A DNA stretch of 64,000 bases from Lacrimispora xylanolytica (GTDB taxonomy: Bacteria > Bacillota > Clostridia > Lachnospirales > Lachnospiraceae). The notes below the pieces were generated by a model that was given only the letters and a program-made list of their open reading frames with translations, was not told where the DNA came from and searched no databases. The stretch is from contig NZ_CP113524.1 of NCBI RefSeq assembly GCF_026723765.1, positions 2,093,001 to 2,157,000 of the forward strand, read 5' to 3'. Both the position numbers and the translations under genes were made by a program. Positions 37,966-44,467 of the stretch are shown in pieces. How positions within the stretch are numbered: position 1 is the stretch's first letter; each line of letters opens with the position of its first letter.

Positions 37966-39310
37966 TGATTTGCTCTCCATGAGTGCAAATAATTTAAGAC
38001 GGAGAAAACTAAGGACATTTTTGACGGTTTTGGGAGTCTGGATCGGAACGGCTTCCATTGTAGTTATGGTCTCCTTAGGAATCGGTTTTAATCAGCTAAC
38101 CATGGACCAGATTGCTTCTTACGGCAGCCTTACGGAAATATCCGTATATTCCGGTGAACGGATGAATCAGGACAGCAAGGATTCCAAATACATGACTGAT
38201 GATGTGATCCGGCAATTTGAAAAAATTGAACACGTGAAAGCGGTTTCCCCGCTATTGCAGGTAAACGTACTGATGAAGCAGGGAGCTTATGAATCCAATA
38301 CTACCATTACAGGTGTCACCCAGGAATATATGAAGGATATTCCTCTGAAAGAAGGGCAGATCCCGGAAGCAGGTGATAATGAGCTAAAGATGGTGGTGGG
38401 AAATATGGTCATAAGAGACTTTTATAATCCCAAAAGCTCTAACCGTATGTTTGGTGATACCAGTAACCTTCCGGATATTGATTTTATGAACCGGCCCATG
38501 TTTGTAATCTTTGATATGGATGCTTACTACCAGGCTCAAAACGGAGGAACTGCTTCCGATGGGAAGACTCCTATAAAACCTCCAAAGAAATATCTGTTGC
38601 ACACCAGCGGATTGGTGAAGGGCACGCCGGAAGAATATAATAACTACAGTTATAGTGTATATGTAGACATAGATACCTTAAAAACCCAGTTAAAACAAAT
38701 TTTCAAGAAAAAACCCATACCAAATCAGCCAACCACAAAGAAAGGAAAGCCTTACAACTATTTTATCTATAATCAGTCTGTGATCCAGGTAGATGATATG
38801 AAGAATGTTGCTCTGGTTCAAAAGGCAGTCTCTGATATGGGATTTCAGGCAAACTCTAATATGGAGTGGCTGGAGCAGTCCCAAAAGCAGGCTAAGATGG
38901 TTCAGGCGCTTTTAGGCGGTATCGGTGCGGTTTCTCTGTTTGTTGCTGCTATCGGTATTGCAAATACCATGATGATGTCCATTTATGAAAGAACCAAGGA
39001 GATTGGTATTCTTAAGGTGTTGGGCTGTGATATGAATGTAATCAGAAACATGTTTCTATTAGAATCAGGTTTTATCGGCTTTTTCGGAGGTGTGGCAGGC
39101 ATTGCCTTCAGCTATGGAATTTCTTTCCTGATCAATAAGTTTTTGGCCAGCCGGTTCATGCCGGATATGCCAGGTGATCTGTCACAAATTCCCATATGGT
39201 TATCCACAACTGCCATCGGCTTTGCTATTTTTGTAGGAATGGCGGCAGGCTTCTTCCCGGCATTAAGGGCCATGAAGCTCAGTCCCTTGGCAGCCATTCG
39301 GAATGAATAA
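37955..39310 (+). CDS. MacB/FtsX-type ABC permease
   Basis: A 451-residue permease with one N-terminal membrane helix (FLTVLGVWIGTASIVVMVSL), a large extracytoplasmic MacB_PCD domain (about 55-320), and three C-terminal helices (FtsX domain) containing MSIYERTKEIGILKVLGC. MacB-like systems are mechanotransducers rather than simple pumps. ATG 37955 has GAGGA nine bases upstream; the ATG at 37940 is an alternative adding five residues. It overlaps the preceding gene by 11 bp. Confidence 0.9.
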   Translation: MRFSDLLSMSANNLRRRKLRTFLTVLGVWIGTASIVVMVSLGIGFNQLTMDQIASYGSLTEISVYSGERMNQDSKDSKYMTDDVIRQFEKIEHVKAVSPLLQVNVLMKQGAYESNTTITGVTQEYMKDIPLKEGQIPEAGDNELKMVVGNMVIRDFYNPKSSNRMFGDTSNLPDIDFMNRPMFVIFDMDAYYQAQNGGTASDGKTPIKPPKKYLLHTSGLVKGTPEEYNNYSYSVYVDIDTLKTQLKQIFKKKPIPNQPTTKKGKPYNYFIYNQSVIQVDDMKNVALVQKAVSDMGFQANSNMEWLEQSQKQAKMVQALLGGIGAVSLFVAAIGIANTMMMSIYERTKEIGILKVLGCDMNVIRNMFLLESGFIGFFGGVAGIAFSYGISFLINKFLASRFMPDMPGDLSQIPIWLSTTAIGFAIFVGMAAGFFPALRAMKLSPLAAIRNE

Positions 39311-39327
39311 TGGATTGAAAAAAATAC

Positions 39328-39356
39328 TTGCTTTTTAACCTTTTATAAGATATGAT
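39328..39356 (+). promoter_or_regulatory. promoter of the ZTP-riboswitch transcript
   Basis: TTGCTT (39328-39333) and TATGAT (39351-39356), 17-bp spacer, directly ahead of the riboswitch. Confidence 0.65.
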
Positions 39357-39367
39357 GATTTACAAGG

Positions 39368-39477
39368 TACGTGCGACTGACGGATCAGTGGAATTAACCA
39401 CAGGGAGCACGATACAATTTGAAGCCGACCGTCTGGGCACCGCTATGGGATGCCCAGGCGGTTTTTTGCGTGTAAAT
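39368..39477 (+). ncRNA. ZTP riboswitch (pfl motif) with overlapping terminator
   Basis: The leader contains GTGCGACTGACGGA, a stem GTGGAATTAACCAC, the conserved AGGGAGCACGAT and then GCCGACCGTCTGGGCA, which together are the pfl-motif core. The last part, CCGTCTGGGCA (39429-39439) with TGCCCAGGCGG (39451-39461), forms a strong stem followed by TTTTTT, so the ligand-binding 3' helix and the terminator overlap. By family knowledge ZMP/ZTP binding prevents termination and turns on purine and folate genes. It precedes the IMP cyclohydrolase and AICAR transformylase genes, which fits: ZMP is the transformylase substrate. Confidence 0.88.
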
Positions 39478-39498
39478 GACGAAGGAGGAACAAATGCT

Positions 39499-40212
39499 AT
39501 GAATTTGATTTCTTTAAAGGACGAATTAAAGAACAATTCTTATCCCGGAAGAGGGATCGTAATCGGAAAGACCCCGGATGGGACAAAGGCAGTGGCTGCT
39601 TATTTTATTATGGGAAGAAGTGAAAACAGCCGTAACCGGATATTTGCTCAGGAAGGACAGGGAATTCGTACTCAGGCATTTGATCCCTCTAAGCTGACAG
39701 ACCCCAGTTTAATTATTTATGCTCCAGTAAGAGTTCTTGGAAATAAGACCATTGTAACAAACGGTGATCAGACAGATACCATTTACAATGGATTGGATCA
39801 TAAGCTCAGCTTTGAGCAATCCCTTCGTTCCAGAGAATTTGAACCGGACAGCCCCAACTATACCCCTCGCATTTCAGGGATTATGCATTTAGAAGAAGGT
39901 GAATTTCACTATGACATGTCCATCTTAAAAAGTAATCATGGAGATCCCAGGGCCTGTAACCGCTATACCTTTTCTTATGAAAATCCGCTGGCTGGAGAGG
40001 CTCACTTTATTCATACCTACATGCAGGATGGAGAACCCCTTATAAGCTTTCAGGGGGAGCCAAAGCTGGTTGAAGTACTTGATGATATGGATGCATTTAC
40101 AGAGCTTGTTTGGGATAGCCTAAATGAAGAGAATAAGGTATCCCTGTTTGTCAGATATATTGATATTAAAACAGGGGCGTTTGAGTCGAGAATCGTAAAT
40201 AAAAACAAATAA
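39499..40212 (+). CDS. purO: IMP cyclohydrolase, PurO (archaeal-type) family
   Basis: A 237-residue protein closing the purine ring (FAICAR to IMP). The sequence GRGIVIGKTPDG, AYFIMGRSENSRNRIF and NGDQTDTIY matches the PF07826 fold, not the PurH cyclohydrolase domain. ATG 39499 has GGAGGAA upstream; the longer frame from 39352 runs through the riboswitch and is rejected. Together with the next gene it replaces bifunctional PurH. Confidence 0.85.
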   Translation: MNLISLKDELKNNSYPGRGIVIGKTPDGTKAVAAYFIMGRSENSRNRIFAQEGQGIRTQAFDPSKLTDPSLIIYAPVRVLGNKTIVTNGDQTDTIYNGLDHKLSFEQSLRSREFEPDSPNYTPRISGIMHLEEGEFHYDMSILKSNHGDPRACNRYTFSYENPLAGEAHFIHTYMQDGEPLISFQGEPKLVEVLDDMDAFTELVWDSLNEENKVSLFVRYIDIKTGAFESRIVNKNK

Positions 40213-40226
40213 CAGGAGCGCAAAGG

Positions 40227-41405
40227 ATGAACGAGCTGGAATTAAAATATGGTTGTAACCCGAATCAGAAACCATCCCGTATATTTATGCAGGACGGGAA
40301 AGAACTGCCGATTCAAGTTTTGAGCGGCCGCCCCGGATATATTAATTTCCTGGATGCTTTTAATGGCTGGCAATTGGTAAAAGAATTGAAAGAGGCCACC
40401 GGACTTCCGGCAGCAGCTTCCTTTAAGCATGTTTCTCCCGCTGGAGCTGCGGTAGGTCTTCCTCTTAATGATGTATTGTCAAAAATCTACTGGGTAGAAG
40501 ATATGAAGGACTTATCTCCATTGGCCTGTGCCTATGCAAGAGCAAGAGGTGCTGACCGTATGTCTGCCTTTGGGGATTTTATTTCCTTATCTGATATTTG
40601 TGATGTGGATACTGCCAAAATCATTAAGCGGGAAGTATCCGATGGTGTTATTGCCCCTGGATTTGAGCCTGAGGCATTGGAAATTTTAAAGGCCAAAAAG
40701 AATGGTAATTATAACGTAATTCAGATCGATCCTGATTATGTACCAGAGCCTCTTGAAACGAAACAGGTGTATGGAGTTGTGTTTGAGCAGGGAAGAAATG
40801 AACTGAAAATAGATGGAGAGCTGTTAAAGGACGTTGTTACTAAGAATCAGGAGATTCCGGATTCCGGGAAAATGGATCTTATTATCTCTCTCATAACCTT
40901 AAAATACACCCAGTCAAACTCCGTTTGCTATGCAAAAGGGGGACAGGCCATTGGAATTGGGGCAGGGCAGCAGTCAAGAGTCCATTGTACCAGACTGGCA
41001 GGAAGCAAGGCTGATAACTGGTTTCTGCGACAGGCACCCCAGGTATTAGAGCTGCCATTTGTGGATGAGATCCGCCGGGCAGACAGAGACAATGCCATTG
41101 ATATTTATATTGGTGAGGAATATATGGATGTCCTGGCTGACGGAAGATGGGAAAGTATTTTTAAAGTGAAGCCTCCTGTATTTTCCTCTGAGGAAAAAAG
41201 GGCCTGGCTGGATCAGCTTTCGGGGGTTTCGTTAGGCTCAGATGCATTTTTCCCATTTGGGGACAACATAGACCGGGCTTATAAAAGCGGGGTCAAGTAT
41301 GTGGCCCAGCCTGGCGGTTCCGTTCGGGATGATCAGGTAATTGAAACATGCAACAAATATGGAATGGCAATGGCATTTACCAAAATCCGCCTGTTTCATC
41401 ATTAG
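40227..41405 (+). CDS. purH: AICAR formyltransferase, stand-alone
   Basis: A 392-residue AICAR transformylase domain using 10-formyl-THF. Typical motifs: KYGCNPNQKPSR at the N-terminus, ASFKHVSPAGAAVG, CYAYARARGADRMSAFGDF-type segment, YTQSNSVCYAKGGQAIGIGAGQQSRVH (split across the catalytic region) and FFPFGDNIDRAYKSGVKYV. The MGS-like IMP cyclohydrolase domain of normal PurH is missing, its role being taken by the upstream gene. The two genes are 14 bp apart under one ZTP riboswitch. Confidence 0.92.
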   Translation: MNELELKYGCNPNQKPSRIFMQDGKELPIQVLSGRPGYINFLDAFNGWQLVKELKEATGLPAAASFKHVSPAGAAVGLPLNDVLSKIYWVEDMKDLSPLACAYARARGADRMSAFGDFISLSDICDVDTAKIIKREVSDGVIAPGFEPEALEILKAKKNGNYNVIQIDPDYVPEPLETKQVYGVVFEQGRNELKIDGELLKDVVTKNQEIPDSGKMDLIISLITLKYTQSNSVCYAKGGQAIGIGAGQQSRVHCTRLAGSKADNWFLRQAPQVLELPFVDEIRRADRDNAIDIYIGEEYMDVLADGRWESIFKVKPPVFSSEEKRAWLDQLSGVSLGSDAFFPFGDNIDRAYKSGVKYVAQPGGSVRDDQVIETCNKYGMAMAFTKIRLFHH

Positions 41406-41410
41406 AATAT

Positions 41411-41467
41411 TAAAAAAATCGGACAGAGACTCAGGCAGACCATAGAGTTCTCTTGCCCGATTTTTTT
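41411..41467. terminator. terminator between purH and sigK
   Basis: AAAAAATCGG (near 41412) pairs with CCGATTTTTT (41457-41466) through an inner AGAGACTC/GAGTTCTCT stem. The A- and T-runs on both sides make it usable from both strands. Confidence 0.6.
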
Positions 41468-41579
41468 GATCTTTCCTTGATTATGAGGAAAAAGAAGTAC
41501 CAGCCAATATTTATTGTAAAAGCACTTTCATGGAAAGGGCAGCATAAAATGAGAGTAAGTAAGTTTAAGGTGGCTTTCT

Positions 41580-41848
41580 TTGAAAACTTTTCCCAAACCT
41601 TTAACTGCACGAGAGGAACGAGAGTGTCTGGAACGATACCAGGAAGGGGATCAGGAGGCGAGAGCCACACTCATTGAGCGAAACATGCGTCTGGTTGCCC
41701 ATGTGGCGAAAAAATATCAGAATACGGATTACGACATGGAAGATCTCCTATCCGTAGGAACGATCGGTCTGATTAAAGCCGTGAACACCTTCCATCCGGA
41801 TAGAGGCTCAAGGCTGGCTACCTATGCAGCCAAATGTGTGGAAAATGA
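41580..41848 (+). CDS. sigK: sigK, piece 1 of 3 (sigma regions 1.2-2.4)
   Basis: The first 89 codons of the late mother-cell sporulation sigma factor. The TTG at 41580 has AAGGTGG about 7 bp upstream; an in-frame stop at 41556-41558 leaves no room for the pro-sequence found in Bacillus SigK. Family motifs: RNMRLVAHVAKKYQNTDYDM, LLSVGTIGLIKAVNTF and GSRLATYAAKCVEN. The protein expected to go on as E-I-L-M is broken just after AATGA (41844-41848); unexcised, the frame reads D-I-L-S and stops at 41861. It rejoins piece 2 at the matching AATGA, 46134-46138. An unexcised product would lack regions 3 and 4 and be inactive. Confidence 0.93.
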
Positions 41849-41860
41849 TATCCTATCATA
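41841..41860. other. left attachment site of element 1 (attL)
   Basis: The AATGA core (41844-41848) is shared with 46134-46138 and equals the known 5-bp core of the B. subtilis skin element. The flanking element sequence forms a short dyad, ATGATA-TCC-TATCAT (41845-41859). A near copy (18 of 20 bases) recurs at 44131. Confidence 0.85.
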
Positions 41861-41903
41861 ACGGCTCACAGGCATAGAAATTTCCAGTTTTTACCGATTA
41901 TAC

Positions 41904-41931
41904 TTGCAAGGCTTAACATGCTTGTTATAAT
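41904..41931 (+). promoter_or_regulatory. SigA-type promoter of the alpha-galactosidase
   Basis: TTGCAA (41904-41909) and TATAAT (41926-41931), 16-bp spacer. It lies inside element 1 and points to expression in growing cells. Confidence 0.65.
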
Positions 41932-41970
41932 GGAATTATGATTATGTAATGTATGGAGAAAGGGGATTAT

Positions 41971-43260
41971 ATGAAAAATCAGATCATGTTACAGACTCCT
42001 CCCATGGGTTGGAACAGCTACGATTATTATGATACGACCGTAAATGAGGATCAGATCAAGGCCAATGCAGACTATATGGCAGCACATTTAAAGGATTTTG
42101 GGTGGGAATACATTGTAGTGGATATTCAGTGGTATGCTTACGGGGCAGGAACCAGGAGGGACAAGTACCAGTACATACCCTTTGGGAAAGTGGAAATAGA
42201 TGAATATTCCAGACTGATTCCCTGCTCAGAGCGTTTTCCATCATCAGCCGGGGGAAATGGGTTCGCCCCTCTGGCTCACTATATCCATAAGCTGGGACTT
42301 AAATTTGGCATTCATATCATGCGTGGAATTCCAAGAATTGCTGCACATACCCATGGAAAGCTTATGGGAACGGATAAGACGGCCAATGAAATAGCGGATC
42401 CCGGGTCTGTGTGTTCCTGGAATCCTGATATGTATGGTGTGATACCTGGCGTAGAAGGGGCTCAGGAATATTACGACTCCATCATAGAACTTTATGCCAG
42501 CTGGGGCGTGGACTTTATAAAATGCGATGATATATGCCGAATGGATGTCCCGTCAGCAAAGCAGGAAATAGTAATGCTTCATAAGGCCATCAAAAAGTGC
42601 GGCCGCCCTATGGTGTTAAGCCTTTCTCCAGGCCCTGCACTGATTCATGAATCATGGCATTACAGTACCTATGCAAACATGTGGCGTATTACCGATGATT
42701 TTTGGGATGATTGGAAATACCTTCTTCCCATGTTTGAGCGCTGTGAAATCTGGCAGAACCATGTGAGCGAAGGAAATTATCCAGATTGCGACATGCTGCC
42801 TGTTGGAATGATCGGCAAAGGATTTGGTCAGGAACGGCCTACGAGATTTACCAGAGAAGAACAGATTACCATGATGTCGCTTTGGTGCATGTTCCGGTCA
42901 CCGCTTATGATTGGTGGAGAATTGACGCTCCTTGATGACTGGACCCTTAAGCTGTTGACGAATAAGGCGGTCTTAAAGCTTTTAACTGATTCAGAAGGTG
43001 CCAGGCAGTTATGGAGAGATGACCATCATTGTCTCTGGCTGAGTCATGATAAAACAGATGAGACACAATACCTTGCTGTCTTTAATCTTTCCAATGAAGA
43101 ACGCCCCATCTTAATAGAAGCAGATATGGCAGGCCTTTCAAGCTTCTGCGGTCTTACCCTTACAGAGCTATGGACGGGTAAGAGTAAATCTTTAGAAGAA
43201 AAAGATATGTCCATTACTCTGCCCGGACATGGAGCTGCCATCTATCGATATCACCCATAA
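41971..43260 (+). CDS. GH27-family alpha-galactosidase, cargo of element 1
   Basis: A 429-residue glycoside hydrolase without a signal peptide. The GH27 start PPMGWNSYDYYDT, the barrel segment GWEYIVVDIQWY and the nucleophile region VDFIKCDDICRM (catalytic Asp near residue 180) are clear, followed by a beta-sandwich C-terminal domain (from about 345). ATG 41971 follows AAAGGGG by 8 bp. It would release terminal alpha-galactose (or a related sugar) from imported oligosaccharides. Its position between the sigK pieces means it is deleted from the mother cell upon excision but kept in the spore. Confidence 0.88.
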   Translation: MKNQIMLQTPPMGWNSYDYYDTTVNEDQIKANADYMAAHLKDFGWEYIVVDIQWYAYGAGTRRDKYQYIPFGKVEIDEYSRLIPCSERFPSSAGGNGFAPLAHYIHKLGLKFGIHIMRGIPRIAAHTHGKLMGTDKTANEIADPGSVCSWNPDMYGVIPGVEGAQEYYDSIIELYASWGVDFIKCDDICRMDVPSAKQEIVMLHKAIKKCGRPMVLSLSPGPALIHESWHYSTYANMWRITDDFWDDWKYLLPMFERCEIWQNHVSEGNYPDCDMLPVGMIGKGFGQERPTRFTREEQITMMSLWCMFRSPLMIGGELTLLDDWTLKLLTNKAVLKLLTDSEGARQLWRDDHHCLWLSHDKTDETQYLAVFNLSNEERPILIEADMAGLSSFCGLTLTELWTGKSKSLEEKDMSITLPGHGAAIYRYHP

Positions 43261-43264
43261 TTTA

Positions 43265-43303
43265 GAATCATCCTTTTACTCCCTGTAAGAGGATGATTTT
43301 TTA
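43265..43303 (+). terminator. terminator of the alpha-galactosidase gene
   Basis: AATCATCCT (about 43266) pairs with AGGATGATT (43290-43298), followed by TTTTATT. The rest of the gap to 43444 is A+T-rich, with -10-like TATAAT at 43411 and 43421. Confidence 0.75.
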
Positions 43304-43444
43304 TTGAGAAAACAGAAAAATAGGGGGTTAAATTTGTACTTACCACATATATTGAATCAAGCAATGCTTAAAATTCCCCACTTGGTCAAGCAATAAACGA
43401 TACATATAGTTATAATCCTGTATAATTTTTATGGAGGTGTTCAT

Positions 43445-44122
43445 ATGGAAATGGAACTGGTACTAGATTTTGTAGGCAAAGGCTTGAGAAAAATCAATTC
43501 AGATGTGGAGAAACTGCGTTCTGATCAGTTTAACCGTGAAGATATACTGGATACTCTAAGCAGTGAGATCGTTATGCTGGAAAGCCACATTCAATATTTT
43601 AATCAGCTTATCCAGCCAGTATATCAGGAGGAGAACAACGGAACTCAGCCTCAGGGGGGAAGTCAGCCCCAGGAAGGAAGTCAGCCCCAGAACGGAAGTC
43701 AGCCCCAGAACGGAAGTCAGCCCCAGGAAGGAAGTCAGCCCCAGGAAGGAAGTCAGCCCCAGGAAGGAAGTCAGCCCCAGAATGGGACCCAGCCCCCAAA
43801 TGGCACCCAATCCCCTAATGGGACTCAGCCGCAGAACGGAGAGGAATCTGAAAATGGCACGGAACCAGAGGAAGGTACCCGGGAATTTACTTTGGAAGAA
43901 CTGGCACAATACAACGGAAAAGATGGTCAGCCTGCTTATGTAGCGGTAAACGGAGTGGTATATAATGTTACTGACAATCCTTTATGGGCAGGAGGGAGCC
44001 ACTTTTTTGGACTTACAGCAGGGAGAAATTTGACCAGTGAGTTTCAGATGTGTCATCCAGGAGCCATGGTATTAAGCGTGCTCCCGATTGTAGGCACTCT
44101 TGTGACACCTCAAATGAGCTGA
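43445..44122 (+). CDS. hexapeptide-repeat protein with C-terminal cytochrome b5-like domain
   Basis: A 225-residue protein in three parts. Residues 1-60 form an amphipathic helical region (VLDFVGKGLRKINSDVEKLR). Residues 66-131 are eleven copies of G-[ST]-Q-P-Q-[ENG], a low-complexity spacer. Residues 145-225 resemble the cytochrome b5-like heme/steroid-binding domain found alone in many Clostridia (FTLEELAQYNGKDGQPAYVA, NGVVYNVTDNPLW, GGSHFFGLTAGRNLT, HPGAMVLSVLPIVG). There is no signal peptide or membrane helix. Ligand and role are unknown. GGAGGTG precedes the ATG. Confidence 0.78.
   Translation: MEMELVLDFVGKGLRKINSDVEKLRSDQFNREDILDTLSSEIVMLESHIQYFNQLIQPVYQEENNGTQPQGGSQPQEGSQPQNGSQPQNGSQPQEGSQPQEGSQPQEGSQPQNGTQPPNGTQSPNGTQPQNGEESENGTEPEEGTREFTLEELAQYNGKDGQPAYVAVNGVVYNVTDNPLWAGGSHFFGLTAGRNLTSEFQMCHPGAMVLSVLPIVGTLVTPQMS
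43640..43837 (+). repeat. 11-copy 18-bp tandem repeat
   Basis: An 18-bp unit (GGAAGTCAGCCCCAGGAA and variants) is repeated eleven times in frame, encoding G-S/T-Q-P-Q-x. The central seven copies are nearly identical; the outer ones have drifted. Confidence 0.9.
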
Positions 44123-44130
44123 TAAGATAT

Positions 44131-44150
44131 GAAAATGCCATCCTATCATA
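44131..44150. other. att-like near copy inside element 1
   Basis: GAAAATGCCATCCTATCATA matches the left attachment site (41841-41860) at 18 of 20 positions; the core reads AATGC instead of AATGA. Its right half is part of the terminator stem that follows. Confidence 0.6.
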
Positions 44151-44182
44151 CCCTTTTAAGAACCTGGGTATGATAGGCTTTT
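44142..44182. terminator. terminator after the cytochrome b5-like gene
   Basis: A perfect 12-bp stem, CCTATCATACCC (44142-44153) with GGGTATGATAGG (44166-44177), is followed by CTTTT. It separates the cargo from the recombinase half of the element. Confidence 0.8.
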
Positions 44183-44184
44183 GC

Positions 44185-44358
44185 TTATCCTTTATTTGTA
44201 TCAGGATTAATTTCCTTCCATATAGCTTGTTTCTGATAAATTGGACAAGAAAGCTGTTTTAAGCACTGTAAGACAGCCTGGCTGTGAACCATGGCTGCTT
44301 TTTTTTCCAGATCCTTTTGGTCTTCTTCTGTCTCAGGACGATAAACGATGATATTCAT
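44185..44358 (-). CDS. small conserved-looking protein, 57 aa, minus strand
   Basis: A short open frame on the opposite strand, starting MNIIVYRPETEEDQKDLEKK and ending NPDTNKG. GGAAGA lies 6 bases upstream of the ATG. The composition is that of a real soluble protein (charged N-terminal half, single Trp, two Cys), and I recall similar short proteins near recombinases and conjugative modules of Lachnospiraceae, but cannot confirm the family. It fills most of the 345-bp gap between the cytochrome b5-like gene and the recombinase. It may be a recombination accessory (directionality) protein, which is conjecture. Confidence 0.5.
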   Translation of the reverse strand: MNIIVYRPETEEDQKDLEKKAAMVHSQAVLQCLKQLSCPIYQKQAIWKEINPDTNKG

Positions 44359-44467
44359 AATAAGTCTTCCGGAACGATAGTCTATATATTGTATGAGGTT
44401 CTGCGTGTCCGGTATGTGCCTGGAGTGGATTATGGAATGCAGAGTATTTTGTTAAGGGGTGTAATGA

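Noticed and set aside
39352-39498. N-terminal extension of the IMP cyclohydrolase
   Set aside because: These codons are the ZTP riboswitch and terminator; the ribosome site is at 39482-39488.
41453-41677. 74-codon frame ahead of sigK
   Set aside because: It overlaps the sigK TTG start in another frame and resembles no family; it begins inside the purH terminator.
43646-43790. CRISPR-like array
   Set aside because: The repeats are directly adjacent, 18 bp and coding, with no spacers and no cas genes.
43556-43909. minus-strand and second-frame readings rich in GLTSFLGLTS or EVSPRKEVSP repeats
   Set aside because: These are shadows of the 18-bp tandem repeat; only the frame from 43445 carries the cytochrome b5-like domain and a ribosome site.
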